From an uncultured Aquimarina sp. (GTDB taxonomy: Bacteria > Bacteroidota > Bacteroidia > Flavobacteriales > Flavobacteriaceae), in assembly GCA_937958735.1 (NCBI GenBank), contig CALGNG010000392.1, positions 1 through 11,676 of the forward strand: 11,676 bases of DNA, in the 5' to 3' direction. The notes under the pieces were generated by a model. The model saw only the letters and a program-made list of their open reading frames with translations. It made no database searches and had not been told where the DNA came from. A program made the translations under genes and the position numbers. The number at the start of each line of letters is the position of its first letter. Within the stretch, counting starts at the first letter, position 1. Of the stretch, positions 1-7,185 are shown one piece after another.

Positions 1-1
1 T

Positions 2-340
2 GATGATTTTAATACTATAGATTTTAATAATAAAATAGTAGCGATATATGGCCTAGGAGACCAAATAGGTTATGCCGAGTATTTTGTGGATGGGATTGGT
101 ATTTTGGCAAAAATAATTATAGAAAAAGGAGGTAAGGTAATTGGTTATTGGCCAACCGAAGGCTATAGGCATTCGGACTCTGTTGCATTTGTAGACGAGA
201 GCGAAGAGTTTTTCTATGGTCTAGCTATAGATAACGATAACGAGTCGCAACTAACAGACGAGAGGCTTACTACTTGGATAGCACAAATTAAAACAGAACT
301 TAAAGCTATTTTGATTTCCGCAGCAGAAATTTCTGAATAA
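2..340 (+). CDS. fldA: Flavodoxin, 3' part (5' end outside window)
   Basis: Flavodoxins are small FMN electron carriers that replace ferredoxin when iron is short and can also feed P450s. The reading frame is open from base 2, giving 112 visible residues. It contains the diagnostic flavodoxin segment GLGDQIGYAEYFVDGIG, which is the loop around the FMN, followed by GYWPTEGYRHSDS and the C-terminal helix with LTDERLTTWIAQIK. This is the C-terminal two-thirds of a long-chain flavodoxin of about 170 residues. A GTG at 86 lies inside the conserved motif and is not the true start. The gene converges on the four-gene minus-strand operon and is separated from it by a hairpin terminator. A decayed second copy lies about 6.7 kb downstream in the same orientation. 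The family call is secure; the physiological partner is unknown. Confidence 0.95.
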   Translation, partial: DDFNTIDFNNKIVAIYGLGDQIGYAEYFVDGIGILAKIIIEKGGKVIGYWPTEGYRHSDSVAFVDESEEFFYGLAIDNDNESQLTDERLTTWIAQIKTELKAILISAAEISE

Positions 341-353
341 TATTCTTAGTTAA

Positions 354-415
354 GAAAAGTAAGACGTCTAAAAAATAATTTATACTTAAATTGCTTTTTA
401 GATGTCTTACTTTTT
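354..415. terminator. Bidirectional hairpin terminator between flavodoxin and the operon
   Basis: The arm at 359-374 pairs with 395-410 over 16 base pairs with a single G-T wobble. The A-rich and T-rich flanks extend the stem to 354/415. The loop is about 20 bases. An A-run on the left and a T-run on the right mean the structure can end transcription from both directions. It fits the convergent arrangement of the flavodoxin gene and the BVMO gene, and starts 14 bases after the flavodoxin stop. Confidence 0.85.
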
Positions 416-471
416 AAGTTTTCTGCAGACTAATTATTAGTTTAAACCATTAAAATAAGGTGTAAAAAATA

Positions 472-2097
472 TTATTTGTGTGTTTGCATTAAAGCTGTTT
501 TTTTAGAGAATGTTTGATATCCAGTAGCTGCAATAGTATTACAAATGTCTGTATAAGCACCTAGTCCACCAATATAAGGCATAAAGACCCGTGGTTTTCC
601 AGGTATATTACCTCCTAGATACCAAGAGTTACCTTTACTTATAAAAAAGGGCTCGGCAATATCTGTAACATGTTGTACCCACTTATTTTCTTCTTCTAAC
701 TTAGGTTCTAAGGCAGCGATATTATTGGTTTGCATGTGTTGGATGCATTGGTCTATCCATTCGACGTGTTGCTCTATAGACATTACCGCATTGGCTAATA
801 TGGAAGGGCTCCCTGGTCCTGTAATGGTAAACATATTTGGATAACCGTTAGACATTAATCCAAGGTAAGCACGTGGCCCAGCAGCCCATTTGCTTTTTAA
901 TTTTACTGCGTTTTTTCCTTCAATATTTATTTTAGAAATTGCTCCTGTCATACCATCAAAACCAGTAGCGCAAACGATCATATCAAATTCGTATTCTGTA
1001 TTTTTAGTTTTAACTCCTTTTGGAGTAATTTCTTCAATAGGGTCGTTAAGCACATCTACTAGGGTTACATTATCCCTGTTGTAGGTTTCTAAATATTCTA
1101 AACCTAAAGAATACCTTTTGGATAATAAAGGATAATTGGGTTTTAATAAATTGGCCGTTTGAGGATCTTTTACAATTTTATCCAGCATTTCGTATAAAAA
1201 CTCTCTTATAATTTGATCTGCCTCGGGGTCGTTTTTAACATCGTTAAATAAAGAGCTTAAGGTACTAGTACCTTTTTCTATAGTTTCTGCCATCATTTTA
1301 AAAGCCTCTTCTCTAGAAAATTCTTTTATAGATTTACCCGTCCCCTGCACATTGGTAAGGCCTACACCTCTTGTGCCTGTTTTTGCTTTATGTCTAATTT
1401 CGTCGTAACGCTTATAAATATCTTGTAGATAAGTATCGTCTAAAGGGAAATTTTTTCCAGGTATAGAATAACTAGGAGTACGTTGTAGGACGGTTAAGTG
1501 TGTTGCCTTTTTTGCTATTTCTGGTATAACCTGTACTCCAGAAGAGCCTGTGCCAATAACGGCGACTCGTTTCCCTTCAAAAGAAACTTCATTATGGGGC
1601 CATTTTCCTGTAAGGTAAAATTCTCCATTAAAAGAATCTATGCCTTTAAAATCAGGTTCTTTGGGAACAGATAAGCAGCCAGTTCCCATAATAAAATACG
1701 TTGTTTCAAAAACTTGACCTTCTTCAGTTTTTACCTGCCATAGTTGAGTGTCTTCGTTATATATAGCGTCTGTAACTTTGGTGTTAAATTGAATGTTTTT
1801 TCGCAAATCGAATTTCTCTGTAGTATATTGGATATACTTTAATATATCTGGTTGCCCAGAATAGCGTTCGGGCCATTTAAATTCTTCTTGTAATTCTTTC
1901 GAAAAAGAATAGCAATATTCTACACTAATTACATCGCATCGGGCACCAGGGTAGCGGTTCCAATACCATGTCCCACCTACGTCACCAGCGGCTTCTAAAA
2001 CTTGTACATTAAGCCCTCTATCTCTTAATTTTAAAAGCATATATAATCCTGCAAATCCAGCACCAATTACTAAGGCATCTACACTAATTTTTTTCAT
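472..2097 (-). CDS. Baeyer-Villiger-type flavin monooxygenase with altered fingerprint
   Basis: This is a 541-residue class B flavin monooxygenase; the family inserts oxygen into ketones, giving esters or lactones, using FAD and NADPH. The FAD Rossmann motif GAGFAG is at 12-17. GGTWYWNRYPGARCD (41-55) ends in the Asp equivalent to phenylacetone monooxygenase D66. The NADPH motif GTGSSG is at 182-187, KR at 327-328 matches the catalytic Arg337 region, CATGF is at 375-379, and the typical C-terminal GNIPGKPRVFMPYIGG is present. Length is normal for type I BVMOs. The oddity is the fingerprint FxGxxxHxxxWP, which here reads FNGEFYLTGKWP (156-167), with Leu162 (codon CTT) where His (CAT/CAC) is expected. 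It is the last gene of the operon, 31 bases after the P450. The family is secure; the substrate is unknown and true Baeyer-Villiger activity is uncertain. Confidence 0.9.
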   Translation of the reverse strand: MKKISVDALVIGAGFAGLYMLLKLRDRGLNVQVLEAAGDVGGTWYWNRYPGARCDVISVEYCYSFSKELQEEFKWPERYSGQPDILKYIQYTTEKFDLRKNIQFNTKVTDAIYNEDTQLWQVKTEEGQVFETTYFIMGTGCLSVPKEPDFKGIDSFNGEFYLTGKWPHNEVSFEGKRVAVIGTGSSGVQVIPEIAKKATHLTVLQRTPSYSIPGKNFPLDDTYLQDIYKRYDEIRHKAKTGTRGVGLTNVQGTGKSIKEFSREEAFKMMAETIEKGTSTLSSLFNDVKNDPEADQIIREFLYEMLDKIVKDPQTANLLKPNYPLLSKRYSLGLEYLETYNRDNVTLVDVLNDPIEEITPKGVKTKNTEYEFDMIVCATGFDGMTGAISKINIEGKNAVKLKSKWAAGPRAYLGLMSNGYPNMFTITGPGSPSILANAVMSIEQHVEWIDQCIQHMQTNNIAALEPKLEEENKWVQHVTDIAEPFFISKGNSWYLGGNIPGKPRVFMPYIGGLGAYTDICNTIAATGYQTFSKKTALMQTHK

Positions 2098-2128
2098 AAT
2101 TCTTATCTTAATTTGTCAGATTTGTTAT

Positions 2129-3520
2129 TTACGATTTGCTAACCACTGCGGGAGATATCGTGTTTCCATTTTGCGGTTTTTTATAGTAATTATCGGCTAA
2201 TTTTAAATCCTTTGCATGAAGTACCATAATAAAACCATACACCAATTGTATAATACTGGTGCGTAATGTTTCCCAATAATCCCTTGTTTTTAAAAATGCT
2301 AAAAGTATTTTTTCTATAGTGTTAGAAAAAGAGTGTTCTTTAGAAATAATAATACAAGCCCCTCTGTTAGGTAAAGACCTTGTGTGCTCTACAGAAGAAG
2401 AAAACCCAAATTTTTGAATTCCATTACTCAACATTTTTTCCATAATTATTAAAGACATATGGCTGGCAGGACAAGCCCTGTTAGCACCAATCCCAAAAGG
2501 GATATAATTGGCCTCTCTTTTGGTTATGGTTTCCCATCTTTCGGGTATAAACTTATCTGGGTTTTTAAATCCTATTTTATGATATTCGGGATAATTAAAA
2601 CAAACCACGGATCCTTTAGCAATACTTCTATTCTCGTCTATTTGTATATCGTCGGTAGCAATCCTGTGAGCAATACCAAATAAAGGATACAATCGTAATG
2701 TTTCGGAAATTACATTATCATAATAACGCTTATCGGTGTTACTGTTGTTTAATTTTTTCTGTACTTCTGGATGCCTTGCCAATACAAGTAACATGTGGGT
2801 TAAAGCATCGGTCATTTGCACTATGGCAGTGGTAAAGAAAACCCCTTGTAGAAATAAAGCTTTTTGCTCTGTCGTATATTCTTTTGGAAAGTGATGTTTA
2901 AAATCTCCTTTTTCCAATTTTTCCATTAACAATTCGGTTAACTTATTTCTTTTGGCCATGTGTCTTAAAGCACATCCCTTAAGAGAATTAACAACGTTGT
3001 TAGAATGTTTTAAAATTATTTTTTTTTCTTCTTCGGTGCATTCTTCTCCAAAAACCAGTTCGTAAAAAAAGCTAGTAGAAATTGGCATAAGAAAATCTCT
3101 AAGTCTAATTACTTTCCAAGTTTTAATATTTTTTTGAGAAAATATAGTACTTTCATATTTAGACCATAACTGTTCTGTTTCTTCGTTAGAAATAGAAAGG
3201 ATATTTTTAGTTACGGCAGCTATTTCTTTATAATTATCCCATTCTTCTATATGCTCTTGATGCATTTCTGGACCAGGAGCAAGCCAGTACCAAAACAAAT
3301 TAGATAGATTGGCTCCTTTACTTCTTCCTTTTAAAGATTTATTAGCATATATTTTTTTAAATTCTGAAGCCTTTATTTCTTTTCCAGGAACCTGAATTCC
3401 TTCCTCTCCATTTACTTTTGTGAAAATGGACATCCGTAATTGAATTACTAGATTAGGTAACCAAAATGGCAAACTAATTATTAACGGAATAATTAATATT
3501 AGTAATGCTGATATAATCAT
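2129..3520 (-). CDS. Membrane-anchored atypical cytochrome P450
   Basis: This is a 463-residue haem-thiolate protein of the P450 superfamily. An N-terminal hydrophobic segment (about 2-21, followed by a basic stretch) looks like a membrane anchor, which is unusual for bacterial P450s. The K-helix ExxR is ETLR (273-276), the PERF-like motif is PERW (326-329), and the Cys loop is PFGIGANRACPA with haem ligand Cys350. Two departures stand out. The Cys loop has one residue more than the usual FGxGxRxC spacing. The I-helix, aligned from ARHPEVQ (248-254), reads TAIVQ (231-235) where the oxygen-activating AGxDT signature normally sits, so both the acid and the threonine are missing. About 70 residues follow the last usual beta strand (near 390), giving a C-terminal extension of unknown role. 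It lies 31 bases before the BVMO and 88 bases after the hydroxy-acid oxidase. The superfamily is secure; the reaction is unknown. Confidence 0.88.
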   Translation of the reverse strand: MIISALLILIIPLIISLPFWLPNLVIQLRMSIFTKVNGEEGIQVPGKEIKASEFKKIYANKSLKGRSKGANLSNLFWYWLAPGPEMHQEHIEEWDNYKEIAAVTKNILSISNEETEQLWSKYESTIFSQKNIKTWKVIRLRDFLMPISTSFFYELVFGEECTEEEKKIILKHSNNVVNSLKGCALRHMAKRNKLTELLMEKLEKGDFKHHFPKEYTTEQKALFLQGVFFTTAIVQMTDALTHMLLVLARHPEVQKKLNNSNTDKRYYDNVISETLRLYPLFGIAHRIATDDIQIDENRSIAKGSVVCFNYPEYHKIGFKNPDKFIPERWETITKREANYIPFGIGANRACPASHMSLIIMEKMLSNGIQKFGFSSSVEHTRSLPNRGACIIISKEHSFSNTIEKILLAFLKTRDYWETLRTSIIQLVYGFIMVLHAKDLKLADNYYKKPQNGNTISPAVVSKS

Positions 3521-3557
3521 ATTTAAAATCTTTTAATTAATAATGTGTTTTATAGAA

Positions 3558-3592
3558 ACAAGAGCCATTTGTTTTAAGAAAGTAGCTCTTGT
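3558..3592 (-). other. Intercistronic hairpin between oxidase and P450 genes
   Basis: In the 88-base gap the octamer acaagagc (3558-3565) is exactly complementary to gctcttgt (3585-3592), with a 19-base loop. Read on the minus strand, the stem is followed by TTTCTATAAAAC rather than a clean U-run. It could therefore be a weak terminator, or an mRNA-stabilising element that sets lower P450 and BVMO expression relative to the first two genes. Its role is inferred. Confidence 0.5.
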
Positions 3593-3608
3593 ATTCTAGC
3601 TGTTTAAT

Positions 3609-4685
3609 TTAATAAATTAAATTTTTATCGATCTCTTTTACTGTAGTACACCCACATAGTGCCATGGTGGTATCCAATTCATGCTTTAGCATTTTTAAAA
3701 CCTCCAATACCCCTTCTTCTCCATTAGAGGAAAGTCCCCATAATACAGGCCTTCCAATAGCTATAGCATTGGCTCCTAAAGCTAAGGCTTTTAATATATC
3801 GGTACCTCTACGGATTCCTCCATCTACAATAACAGGTACGCGATCCTTTACTACAGAAGCTATACTGGATAACACATCTATAGTAGCAGGAACACTGTCT
3901 AGCTGCCTACCTCCATGGTTGGATACAATAATCCCATCTACACCATGTGTAATGGCCAGTTCTGCATCTTTAGGAGATAATATACCTTTAACAAAGACAG
4001 GGAGTTTTGTTATTGTTTTTAGAGCTTCAATATCCTTCCAAGTTGTAGTAGCGCTTAACTCTAGAGTTGCTTTTTTACCATTTGCAAGCATAAGCCTGTC
4101 ATCATCAAAATTTTTAAGAGACAATCCGTTTGGTAACTTATGGAAGTTGTTTCTAATGTCTCTTTCTCTATGTCCAAAAACAGGAGAATCTGCAGTAATA
4201 ACTAATGCTTTATATCCCGCATCTTCGGCTCTTTTAACAAAAACCTTGTTAACTTCTATATCTGGCTGTAGATACATTTGAAACCAAAGTTTAGGATTAG
4301 CAGAAGCCTTGTATGCGGTATGGGCTATTTCTTCTAAAGATTTAGTAGAAGCCATGCTAACCATCATTACAGTATCTGCTTTTGCTGCGGCAGATACTGT
4401 AGCCAACTCCCCATCTACATTTGCAAGACAATGAAAAGCAGTAGGGGCTATTAATATGGGCATCGAAATTTTTTGCGAGAGCAGTTCTATAGAAAGATCT
4501 CTGTTCTCTACATCTAACAACACTCTAGGACATAATTTTATATGGTTATAAGCGTCTTTGTTGTGGTAAATAGTAGTTTCGTCGCCAGCGCCTCCAGACA
4601 GGTAATCGTATACTTTTCCAGAGAGTTTTTCTTTAGCAATACTTTCTAAATCCTTAAGATTAACTATGTTCTTTTTTAAAGACAT
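3609..4685 (-). CDS. FMN-dependent alpha-hydroxy-acid oxidase
   Basis: This is a 358-residue TIM-barrel flavoenzyme of the glycolate oxidase / L-lactate oxidase / HAOX family, which oxidises L-2-hydroxy acids to 2-oxo acids, commonly passing electrons to O2 and forming H2O2. Active-site residues are complete by comparison with spinach glycolate oxidase: Tyr28 (in VYDYLSGG), Tyr138 (in WFQMY), Lys233 (in FVKG), catalytic base His257 and Arg260 in SNHGGRQLD (255-263), and the FMN phosphate site in VDGGIRRGTDILKALALGA and IGRP. The position equivalent to glycolate oxidase Trp108 is Met111, so side-chain selectivity may differ. The second gene of the operon, it starts 18 bases after the FOXRED2-like gene and is probably co-translated with it. 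Whether it uses lactate, glycolate or a longer hydroxy acid cannot be read from the sequence; lactate dehydrogenase-type activity is an alternative. Confidence 0.92.
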   Translation of the reverse strand: MSLKKNIVNLKDLESIAKEKLSGKVYDYLSGGAGDETTIYHNKDAYNHIKLCPRVLLDVENRDLSIELLSQKISMPILIAPTAFHCLANVDGELATVSAAAKADTVMMVSMASTKSLEEIAHTAYKASANPKLWFQMYLQPDIEVNKVFVKRAEDAGYKALVITADSPVFGHRERDIRNNFHKLPNGLSLKNFDDDRLMLANGKKATLELSATTTWKDIEALKTITKLPVFVKGILSPKDAELAITHGVDGIIVSNHGGRQLDSVPATIDVLSSIASVVKDRVPVIVDGGIRRGTDILKALALGANAIAIGRPVLWGLSSNGEEGVLEVLKMLKHELDTTMALCGCTTVKEIDKNLIY

Positions 4686-4703
4686 ATTTATGGTTTTAAC
4701 AGC

Positions 4704-6305
4704 TTACGATAAAAGGGAAGGACTAGGTTCTTGATTCATTTCTAAGAAAAATTGTTCTAAAGGCTCGGTATGCATTTTATGGAACCATTCGTTTTCAAGA
4801 TTTTCAACAATATGGTGTTCTTTTACAAACTCGTTATTCTTATAATAACGCAGTACAGGATGTAAGTAATGGCTATCATCTGTGTTTTCTGTAGCAGATT
4901 GATTAATTCTAATTACATTAACATCAAATGGATCTAATTTATCGTGGTTAGGGCCATATTCTAGAGTAAGTACAAAATAGGTTTTACCTTCGGTTAGACC
5001 ACTATCGGCAATATAATCTACAGGTAATTCTTTGTAATAATTAGCTTCTTTACTAGTTTCATCAATAGTTATAAGGTCTCCCAAAAAGCCAAATTGTTGC
5101 CACAGGGCAGAGGTGCTATTAACTCTTTTTATTACCGTTTCCATTAATTTTGTAGCATTTATAGGAAGGGATTCATTAGGCCAAGTTACTTGGTGGTTTC
5201 TAGATCCTAAAATGTTATTTAAGGCTCTTATGTTATAGCGAAAACCATGAATAAACCCACTGGTAGATTTTTTGAAATCCCTCATATGCATTAGGACACC
5301 AGCAAAATATAGGTTTTCTACATTGGTAGATTCCCATTTAGAATTTTGATCTGGGAACTTATTTCTTATAGTTAGATTTGGCATGCTAGTTTTGTCGAAC
5401 ATGCTGCTATCAAAACCAAAACCAGTACAAACTATTACCCTATCATATTCTACATTTTTTTTAGCCTCTTCTGCTCTAACAAACCTGTAGGAGACTAAAA
5501 ACTTCTCATCCTTCTTTTCTATTTTATCTATATGGACATCTAAAATGGCATTCATAGATTTTAATTGATAGGTATCCAAGAAATTATTATTCAAAGCTCG
5601 TAAATGCCCTACATAATGTGTTTTCCAAGCCATTTTAATAGACTCTGGACCTGCAATATGGGTAAGGGCGGTAGTGTCCATAAGAATTTCCGCGATTTCG
5701 AATGCAGAATTTCCTTTACCAATAATTAATACTTTTTGATTAATAAAATCATCTGGGTCTACCTTTACACTCGCATAATTTTCTGCCAATTCTACCCCTT
5801 CTATACTTGGTAAGTAAGGTTTTGATATTCCAGTGGCAACAATAAGGTATTTACAAGTATATACTTGCCCATCTTTTGTGGTTAAGGCAAATCCGCCTTC
5901 TTTTTCTATCTTAAGGATTTGCGTGTTGTATTTAATTTTTAAATCTAAATTATGAGCATAATCATTTAAATAGGTAACTAAATCGTCTGGATTAGGAAAA
6001 TAGCGTTTGCTGTAATTTTTAAAAAGTAAACTTTTATCGTCGGAAAGTAACGAGTTCCAATCATGCCTTAAGTTAAAGTCGGGATCTTCATTCCCTGTAT
6101 AAGATTTATTTATGGATATTAATTTTCTGCGACGAGGGTATTTCTGGAAAAAAGTTCCAGCTTTATTTCCAGATTCTAATATTAGATAGTCTCTTTTAGA
6201 CTTTTCTAGATAATATCCCATTTGCAAGCCAGAAGGTCCTGCACCTATTATTATGTATTCAAAATGTGTTTTAGAGTTTGTTTTGATTTCAAATTCTGTT
6301 TTCAT
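4704..6305 (-). CDS. FOXRED2/ERFAD-like FAD-dependent oxidoreductase
   Basis: This is a 533-residue two-dinucleotide-domain flavoprotein of the FMO superfamily. The FAD motif GAGPSG is at 21-26, ATG at 157-159, the NAD(P)H motif GKGNSA at 196-201 and CTGF at 293-296. Beyond these it shares extended blocks that I recall from vertebrate FOXRED2 (ERFAD), an ER-lumen flavoprotein: YPRRRKLISINK (56-67), FNLRHDWNSLL (77-87), THYVGHLRALNN with LDTYQLKS (229-250), SGFIHGFRY (349-357), HPVLRYY (482-488) and HIVENLENEW (498-507). Similarity therefore runs over the whole length, including the C-terminal domain that ordinary FMOs lack. No export signal is seen, so a cytoplasmic location is likely. It is the first gene of the operon, starting downstream of a long AT-rich leader region. 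The reaction is unknown; candidates are flavin monooxygenation or NAD(P)H-linked reduction. Confidence 0.85.
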   Translation of the reverse strand: MKTEFEIKTNSKTHFEYIIIGAGPSGLQMGYYLEKSKRDYLILESGNKAGTFFQKYPRRRKLISINKSYTGNEDPDFNLRHDWNSLLSDDKSLLFKNYSKRYFPNPDDLVTYLNDYAHNLDLKIKYNTQILKIEKEGGFALTTKDGQVYTCKYLIVATGISKPYLPSIEGVELAENYASVKVDPDDFINQKVLIIGKGNSAFEIAEILMDTTALTHIAGPESIKMAWKTHYVGHLRALNNNFLDTYQLKSMNAILDVHIDKIEKKDEKFLVSYRFVRAEEAKKNVEYDRVIVCTGFGFDSSMFDKTSMPNLTIRNKFPDQNSKWESTNVENLYFAGVLMHMRDFKKSTSGFIHGFRYNIRALNNILGSRNHQVTWPNESLPINATKLMETVIKRVNSTSALWQQFGFLGDLITIDETSKEANYYKELPVDYIADSGLTEGKTYFVLTLEYGPNHDKLDPFDVNVIRINQSATENTDDSHYLHPVLRYYKNNEFVKEHHIVENLENEWFHKMHTEPLEQFFLEMNQEPSPSLLS

Positions 6306-6526
6306 AATTTTTTTAAGTTTTTATTTCTAGTTATTTATGTTCTTTAAAATTAGGTAACTTTTAAAGCTCGAATTGGTTAGAAAAAACTTAAAACTTATAG
6401 CTGCATAGAGAAAAAATATAAAAAAAATGTAAGGATTTTTAAATTATAAAAGCTTTAACATTAGTGAGATAGTTAATAAAAATAAGTATTGGATTACAAT
6501 AAATAATAAGGTGTATTAAAATTTAT
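6306..6526. other. AT-rich upstream region of the oxidoreductase operon
   Basis: No gene is seen here. This stretch must contain the promoter of the minus-strand operon. The best minus-strand -7 candidate is TAATTTTA (6345-6352), one mismatch from TAnnTTTG and about 40 bases before the start codon, but no convincing -33 TTG lies at the usual distance. No clear operator palindrome was found. Confidence 0.35.
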
Positions 6527-7047
6527 AATACCAAATTAATACCTGCTAAAATAGACGATATAACGTTATTACTTTTTTGATTAAAAACTCTTAGAGGTTA
6601 TAGAATTGACAGTGTCGATTAAAATATGGGTATAAAAAAAGCTTTTTAATGTTAGAGTTATTCTTGGGATATAAAGGCGGTTTATAGAGTAATAGAAAAC
6701 CTTTTTTTGATGATTTCTAGACCATAGATTTTAATATTAAATAAAGGTTATTTATAAATAGAAAGAGTACATAGGCTGTGTAGATTTTTGGATATATAGG
6801 ATGGGTATTTTAACTAAAATTATTGTAATACCCAGACACGACAATATTGGGATATTAGCTAATCCAAGGTTGTGGTTATTTTACTCTTATAATATTTGTA
6901 ATAGAGTGTAAAGATTTGTTTTATGGTCTAGCCGTGGGTAATAGTAACAAGTTGTAATTCATTAAAAAAAGATTAGCTTCTTATTTATAAAGAGTTAAAG
7001 TAGATTTTAATGCTGTTTTAATTTTGTAGCAGAAAGTTTTACTAATT
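6527..7047 (+). pseudogene. Decayed second flavodoxin gene
   Basis: From 6708 the sequence aligns with the intact flavodoxin from base 1 at a constant offset of 6707, with no net insertion or deletion over about 340 bases. Bases 6922-6932 equal 215-225 exactly. In that frame it reads KDLFYGLAVGNSNKL-stop-FIKKRLASYL-stop-RVKVD, matching EEFFYGLAIDNDNESQLTDERLTTWIAQIKTE codon for codon. Upstream of the overlap, VILGI (6657-6671), then in another frame YKGGL-stop-SNRKPFFDDF (6670-6717), matches the flavodoxin pattern LILGxPTWYxGELxSDWDxFF, which points to a frame-shifting deletion. NTKLIPAKIDD (6527-6559) plausibly remains from the N-terminal GNTExIAxKI region. Many in-frame stops (for example 6685, 6718, 6742, 6955, 6988, 7024) rule out function. 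The 5' boundary is uncertain. Confidence 0.85.
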
Positions 7048-7070
7048 TTAATTAGTAAAACTTTTTTCTT
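7031..7070 (+). terminator. Hairpin terminator after the flavodoxin remnant
   Basis: The arm at 7031-7047 pairs with 7050-7066, near-perfectly palindromic (agttttactaatt / aattagtaaaact core), and ends in a T-run at 7062-7067. It probably served the flavodoxin copy that has since decayed. It does not occupy the same relative position as the hairpin after the intact copy. Confidence 0.7.
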
Positions 7071-7082
7071 TAAGATAACAAT

Positions 7083-7134
7083 AAGCTTAAAAAGGGCTGT
7101 TAAGAACTGTTTTTAGTTAGCTATATTTAAGCTT
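7083..7134. repeat. Inverted repeat upstream of ferritin
   Basis: aagcttaaa (7083-7091) and tttaagctt (7126-7134) are exact inverted 9-mers separated by 34 bases, just upstream of the ferritin promoter candidate. They could be a regulatory site, but in such AT-rich DNA chance is possible. Confidence 0.3.
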
Positions 7135-7138
7135 TCGG

Positions 7139-7170
7139 TTTGTTAGATCTAGCAGCTATCCATAAATTTG
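7139..7170 (+). promoter_or_regulatory. Ferritin promoter, Bacteroidota type
   Basis: TTTG (7139-7142) and TAAATTTG (7163-7170) match the Bacteroidota consensus TTTG / TAnnTTTG exactly with a 20-base spacer. Transcription would start near 7175, leaving a leader of about 10 bases before the ATG at 7186. Confidence 0.65.
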
Positions 7171-7185
7171 TTTTAAAAACATTTT

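Noticed and set aside
86..340. GTG at 86 as the flavodoxin start
   Set aside because: The codon lies within the conserved YFVDGIG segment, and the frame is open and flavodoxin-like back to base 2.
890..1084. Plus-strand frame of 64 codons
   Set aside because: Lies opposite the well-supported BVMO gene, with no recognisable motif; a shadow frame. The same applies to 2459-2683 and 3664-4281.
6345..6352. Minus-strand promoter TAATTTTA for the operon
   Set aside because: One mismatch to TAnnTTTG, and no -33 TTG at the right distance; too weak in AT-rich DNA for a separate feature.
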